Below, in pieces: positions 61,462 through 64,000 of a DNA stretch of 64,000 bases (positions are counted from its first letter, which is position 1; the number at the start of each line of letters is the position of its first letter). Origin of the DNA: Bordetella genomosp. 7 (GTDB taxonomy: Bacteria > Pseudomonadota > Gammaproteobacteria > Burkholderiales > Burkholderiaceae_B). Made by a program: the position numbers and the translations under genes. The DNA lies in assembly GCF_002261265.1 (NCBI RefSeq), contig NZ_NEVK01000008.1, positions 186,001 to 250,000 of the forward strand, given 5' to 3'. The notes beneath the pieces were generated by a model that was not told the DNA's origin, did no database searches, and saw nothing but the letters and a program-made list of their open reading frames with translations.

Positions 61462-62289
61462 ATGACCGCCACTTTCACTCCCGCCTGCACAACCTTCCGT
61501 GCCCTGCACGAAAACGGCTGCTTTATCCTGCCCAACCCCTGGGACGCGGGCAGCGCCAGGTTTCTGCAAAGCCTGGGTTTCAAGGCGCTGGCCACCACCA
61601 GCTCGGGCATGGCCTGGTCTCGCGCCCGACCAGATGGCGGCGCAAGCCTGGACACGGTGCTGGCGCACCTGCGCACCATGGTGGCGGCTACGCCGCTGCC
61701 GCTGAACGCCGACTTCGAAAACGGCTATGCCGACGACGCCGAAGGCGTGGCGCGCAACGTGCGGCTGGCCGTCGAAACCGGCGTGGCGGGGCTATCCATC
61801 GAAGACGCCACCGGCGACGCCGCCCAGCCACAATATTCACTTGGCGTCGCAGTGCAGCGCCTGCAGGCAGCGCGCAGCGCCATCGACGCGGCGGGCACCG
61901 GCACATTGCTGGTGGGGCGCGCCGAAAATTTCATCGCGGGCAACCCCGACCTGCACGACACCATCGCCCGCCTGCAGGCGTACGCCGAGGCGGGGGCCGA
62001 TTGTCTGTACGCGCCGGGCATACACACGCGCGAACAGATCCGTGCGGTGGTCGCCGCGGTCGCGCCCAAGCCAGTCAACTTGCTGGTAGGCTCGACCACC
62101 GAACTCAGCCTGGACGACATCGCGTCGCTGGGCGTGCGGCGCATCAGCGTAGGCGGCGCGCTGGCGCGCTCGGCATGGGCAGGGTTTATGCGCGCCGCGC
62201 AATTGCTGGCACAGGGCCACCTGGACACCGCGTTTGCCGACGCGGCCCAGGGCAGCCAGCTCAATGCCTTGTTCGGCGCCCGCCCATGA
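61462..62289 (+). CDS. Isocitrate lyase/PEP mutase superfamily protein
   Basis: A 275-residue TIM-barrel protein. It has ENGCFILPNPWDAGSARFLQ, the metal-binding strand LPLNADFENGYADDAEGVAR and GLSIEDATGD. The isocitrate-lyase KKCGH signature is absent, so it belongs to the PEP mutase/oxaloacetate hydrolase/carboxyvinyl-phosphonate group, which forms or breaks C-C or P-C bonds next to a carboxylate. ATG 61462 was chosen. It lies between the repair genes without obvious link to them. Confidence 0.88.
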   Translation: MTATFTPACTTFRALHENGCFILPNPWDAGSARFLQSLGFKALATTSSGMAWSRARPDGGASLDTVLAHLRTMVAATPLPLNADFENGYADDAEGVARNVRLAVETGVAGLSIEDATGDAAQPQYSLGVAVQRLQAARSAIDAAGTGTLLVGRAENFIAGNPDLHDTIARLQAYAEAGADCLYAPGIHTREQIRAVVAAVAPKPVNLLVGSTTELSLDDIASLGVRRISVGGALARSAWAGFMRAAQLLAQGHLDTAFADAAQGSQLNALFGARP

Positions 62290-62404
62290 CCGGAAACATC
62301 CAGCGCAAGAAGGCGAGTGTGCGCCATGACGGCGACGCCTACACTGACATGACCACGCTTGCCTGCGCCCCCACGCGCAGGCAGCGCCCGCAAGGAGCCT
62401 GATC

Positions 62405-62905
62405 ATGTCATACACCTGCAAGACCATCGCCACGCCCGTAGGGCAGCTTACGCTGGTGGCGCGCCAGATGAAGCTGGTGGCCGTTCTCTGGGAAAACGAC
62501 CGGCCCGGCCGGGTCCCGCTGGGCCCCCTGAATCACGATCCGCACGATCCCGTGTTGTGCGAAGCCGAACGCCAGCTCGGCGAATACTTCTCCGGGCATC
62601 GCGATACGTTCGATCTGCCGCTGGACTTCCACTACGGCACCGAATTTCAAAAACAGGTCTGGAACGCGTTGCTGACCATCCCGTACGGCCAGACCCGCAG
62701 CTATCGCGACATCGCCGCGCAGATCGGCCGCGACAAGGCGGTGCGCGCCGTGGGCGCGGCCAATGGTCGCAACCCCTTGTCGATCGTGGCGCCTTGCCAC
62801 CGCGTGGTCGGCGCCACCGGGCAGCTCACCGGCTTTGCAGGAGGCCTGCGCGCCAAGGCCCTGCTGCTGGCATTGGAAACCAAACAAGGAGAACTCGCGG
62901 CATGA
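62405..62905 (+). CDS. ogt: Methylated-DNA-[protein]-cysteine S-methyltransferase
   Basis: A 166-residue suicide enzyme that removes methyl from O6-methylguanine onto its own cysteine. The acceptor Cys131 is in IVAPCHRVVGATGQLTGFAG. The helix-turn-helix with YGQTRSYRDIAAQIG and the arginine finger (AVRAVGAANGRNP) are present. Length and lack of an Ada domain indicate the Ogt type. The stop overlaps the start of the tag gene (ATGA at 62902). Confidence 0.95.
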   Translation: MSYTCKTIATPVGQLTLVARQMKLVAVLWENDRPGRVPLGPLNHDPHDPVLCEAERQLGEYFSGHRDTFDLPLDFHYGTEFQKQVWNALLTIPYGQTRSYRDIAAQIGRDKAVRAVGAANGRNPLSIVAPCHRVVGATGQLTGFAGGLRAKALLLALETKQGELAA

Positions 62906-63504
62906 ACACGCAGCGCAGCGTCATCATCGGACAGGACGGGCTTGCCCGGCCGCCCTGGGCAGCGCACGATCCGATGCTGCAGCACTATTACGACACCGAA
63001 TGGGGCATGCCGGTGCGCGACGAACAGGGGCTGTTTGAACGGCTCAGCCTCGAATGCTTCCAGTCGGGGCTGTCGTGGGCCACCATCCTGCGCAAGCGCG
63101 AGGCCTTTCGCAAGGCATTCCGCCATTTCGACCCCGATGCGGTGGCGGCCTTCAACGCCAGCGATATCGACCGCCTGATGGCCGACGCGGGCATCGTGCG
63201 CAACCGTGCCAAGATCCTGGCAACCATCAACAATGCGGCGGCCACCATCACGCTGCGCGCCGACGGCGGCCTGGCGGAATTCATCTGGTCGTTCAAGCCC
63301 CCCGCCACGCCCGAGCCGCGCACGCTGGACGAAATCCCCACGGTGTCCGAAGCATCCACCGCACTGAGCAAGGCCTTGCGCAAGCGGGGGTTCTCGTTTG
63401 TGGGGCCCACCACGATGCATGCACTGATGGAAGCCGTGGGCATCGTCGACACGCACCTGCTCGACAGCCATCGGCGGGGCAGTTCGGGGGTTTGGCCGCG
63501 CTGA
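62902..63504 (+). CDS. tag: DNA-3-methyladenine glycosylase I, variant lacking zinc ligands
   Basis: A 200-residue Tag-type glycosylase. Homology to Escherichia coli Tag runs throughout: YDTEWGMPVRDEQGLFERLS, LECFQSGLSWATILRKREAF (catalytic-site Glu51) and ALRKRGFSFVGPTTMHALME. The four zinc-snap residues of E. coli Tag (Cys4, His17, His175, Cys179) correspond here to Pro17, Tyr30, His185 and Ser189, so three are replaced. It is translationally coupled to ogt, so two alkylation-repair activities are made together. Confidence 0.93.
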   Translation: MNTQRSVIIGQDGLARPPWAAHDPMLQHYYDTEWGMPVRDEQGLFERLSLECFQSGLSWATILRKREAFRKAFRHFDPDAVAAFNASDIDRLMADAGIVRNRAKILATINNAAATITLRADGGLAEFIWSFKPPATPEPRTLDEIPTVSEASTALSKALRKRGFSFVGPTTMHALMEAVGIVDTHLLDSHRRGSSGVWPR

Positions 63505-63603
63505 CGTTGCCGCGCGCACAAACGCCCGTGCATGGCGCACGGCGCGGAAGTCGCGCCATAATCAAGGAGTCGGCCTCTCTGCAGGCAGCTACCGGGAAAG
63601 CCC

Positions 63604-64000
63604 ATGTATCGTTCACTGTGCCGCTTCTTCCTCATCAGCGCCGCGGGCATGCTGGCCGCGTGCGCCACCAGCCCGTCGTCCGATTCCGCGCCAGCCGCGC
63701 TGTCGGCCTATCACTGGGACCTTGCCCAGGCCCATGACGGCAATGGCGCGCCGCAGCCTGATTGGGCGCCCCCCGCCACCCGCCAGGGGCAGCCCCTGCG
63801 CCTGAGTTTCGCCGACGGCCGCTTGTCGGTGTCGGGCCTGTGCAATCGCCTGGGCGCCAGCTATACCCTGCAGGGCAGCAGAATCAGCATTTCGCCTGTG
63901 GTGGGCACCATGATGGCCTGCCCGGAAGCCGCCGTCATGCAATACGAACAGGCGTTGGGCCAGCGCCTGCCGCAGGCCGCCGCCTGGCGCATCGACCAGG
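63604..64000 (+). CDS. META-domain (HslJ-like) lipoprotein, cut by window edge
   Basis: The visible 132 residues begin with a lipoprotein signal (MYRSLCRFFLISAAGMLAAC, lipobox LAAC, Cys20), followed by a linker and a META domain (LSAYHWDLAQAHDGNGAP, LRLSFADGRLSVSGLCNRLG, VVGTMMACPEAAVMQYEQAL). META proteins sit in the envelope and are linked to stress or antibiotic resistance without a known reaction. The frame remains open at the window end. Confidence 0.88.
   Translation, partial: MYRSLCRFFLISAAGMLAACATSPSSDSAPAALSAYHWDLAQAHDGNGAPQPDWAPPATRQGQPLRLSFADGRLSVSGLCNRLGASYTLQGSRISISPVVGTMMACPEAAVMQYEQALGQRLPQAAAWRIDQ

Noticed and set aside
61462-62289. Isocitrate lyase or methylisocitrate lyase
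   Set aside because: The KKCGH catalytic signature is absent, so only the superfamily is assigned.

Overview
The window is a GC-rich (about two thirds GC by eye) chromosomal segment of a betaproteobacterium. It most resembles the Alcaligenaceae (Bordetella/Achromobacter type). The evidence is three Bug/TctC-type periplasmic solute receptors, many IclR- and LysR-controlled CoA-dependent catabolic clusters, CaiB/BaiF CoA-transferases, and the core order hemA-prfA-prmC-grxD-ubiX. The genus is an inference from gene content; no search was run.

Layout. 1-2403: start of a LysR regulator, a GNAT acetyltransferase and an MFS transporter. 2406-2796: a tandem array of hairpin repeats, then queC (reverse) and ppc. 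6785-18710: a catabolic region with a Bug receptor, a double CaiB CoA-transferase, enoyl-CoA hydratase, acyl-CoA dehydrogenase, an Fe-ADH-like protein, MmgE/PrpD and PrpF. An IclR gene follows, divergent from a thiolase-like/DUF35 pair. 18890-25746: 3-hydroxyacyl-CoA dehydrogenase, an iron(III)/organophosphate-type ABC importer, LysR and a histidine phosphatase. 25764-30486: IclR regulator and a beta-ketoadipate operon (pcaI, pcaJ, catC, yciI-like, pcaD, cyclase). 30551-30960: a second hairpin-repeat array. 31064-35290: FxLYD protein, carbonic anhydrase, glutathione S-transferase, sulfite reductase and DUF934. A solitary pair of the same hairpins (35322-35403) precedes the reverse-strand core genes ubiX, grxD, prmC, prfA, hemA.

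39869-42327: tRNA-Phe followed by a lower-GC island. It holds an AbiEii-type nucleotidyltransferase toxin and an AbiEi-like antitoxin arranged tail to tail. Three perfect palindromes at exact 97-bp spacing lie upstream of the antitoxin gene. Their arms differ in sequence but remain self-complementary. An 11-bp direct repeat brackets the whole island. This is the most unusual part of the window.

42328-58699: a small membrane protein, a TPP enzyme with divergent LysR, a second Bug receptor, thioesterase, IclR, an acyl-CoA ligase/dehydratase/CoA-transferase/Bug cluster, a lipoprotein hydrolase with DoxX, an amidohydrolase and a TRAP transporter. 58657-63504: a DNA-repair group (UdgX fusion, radical SAM protein with a LexA-like box at its start, Ogt and a zinc-ligand-less Tag) interrupted by a PEP-mutase-family gene. 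The window ends inside a META-domain lipoprotein gene.

How the parts work together: the Bug, ABC and TRAP binding proteins probably capture organic acids or phosphorylated compounds in the periplasm. The adjacent CoA-ligases or CoA-transferases would activate them, hydratase/dehydrogenase/thiolase-type enzymes would degrade them, and the local IclR or LysR protein would sense the substrate. The substrates cannot be read from the sequence except for the beta-ketoadipate branch.
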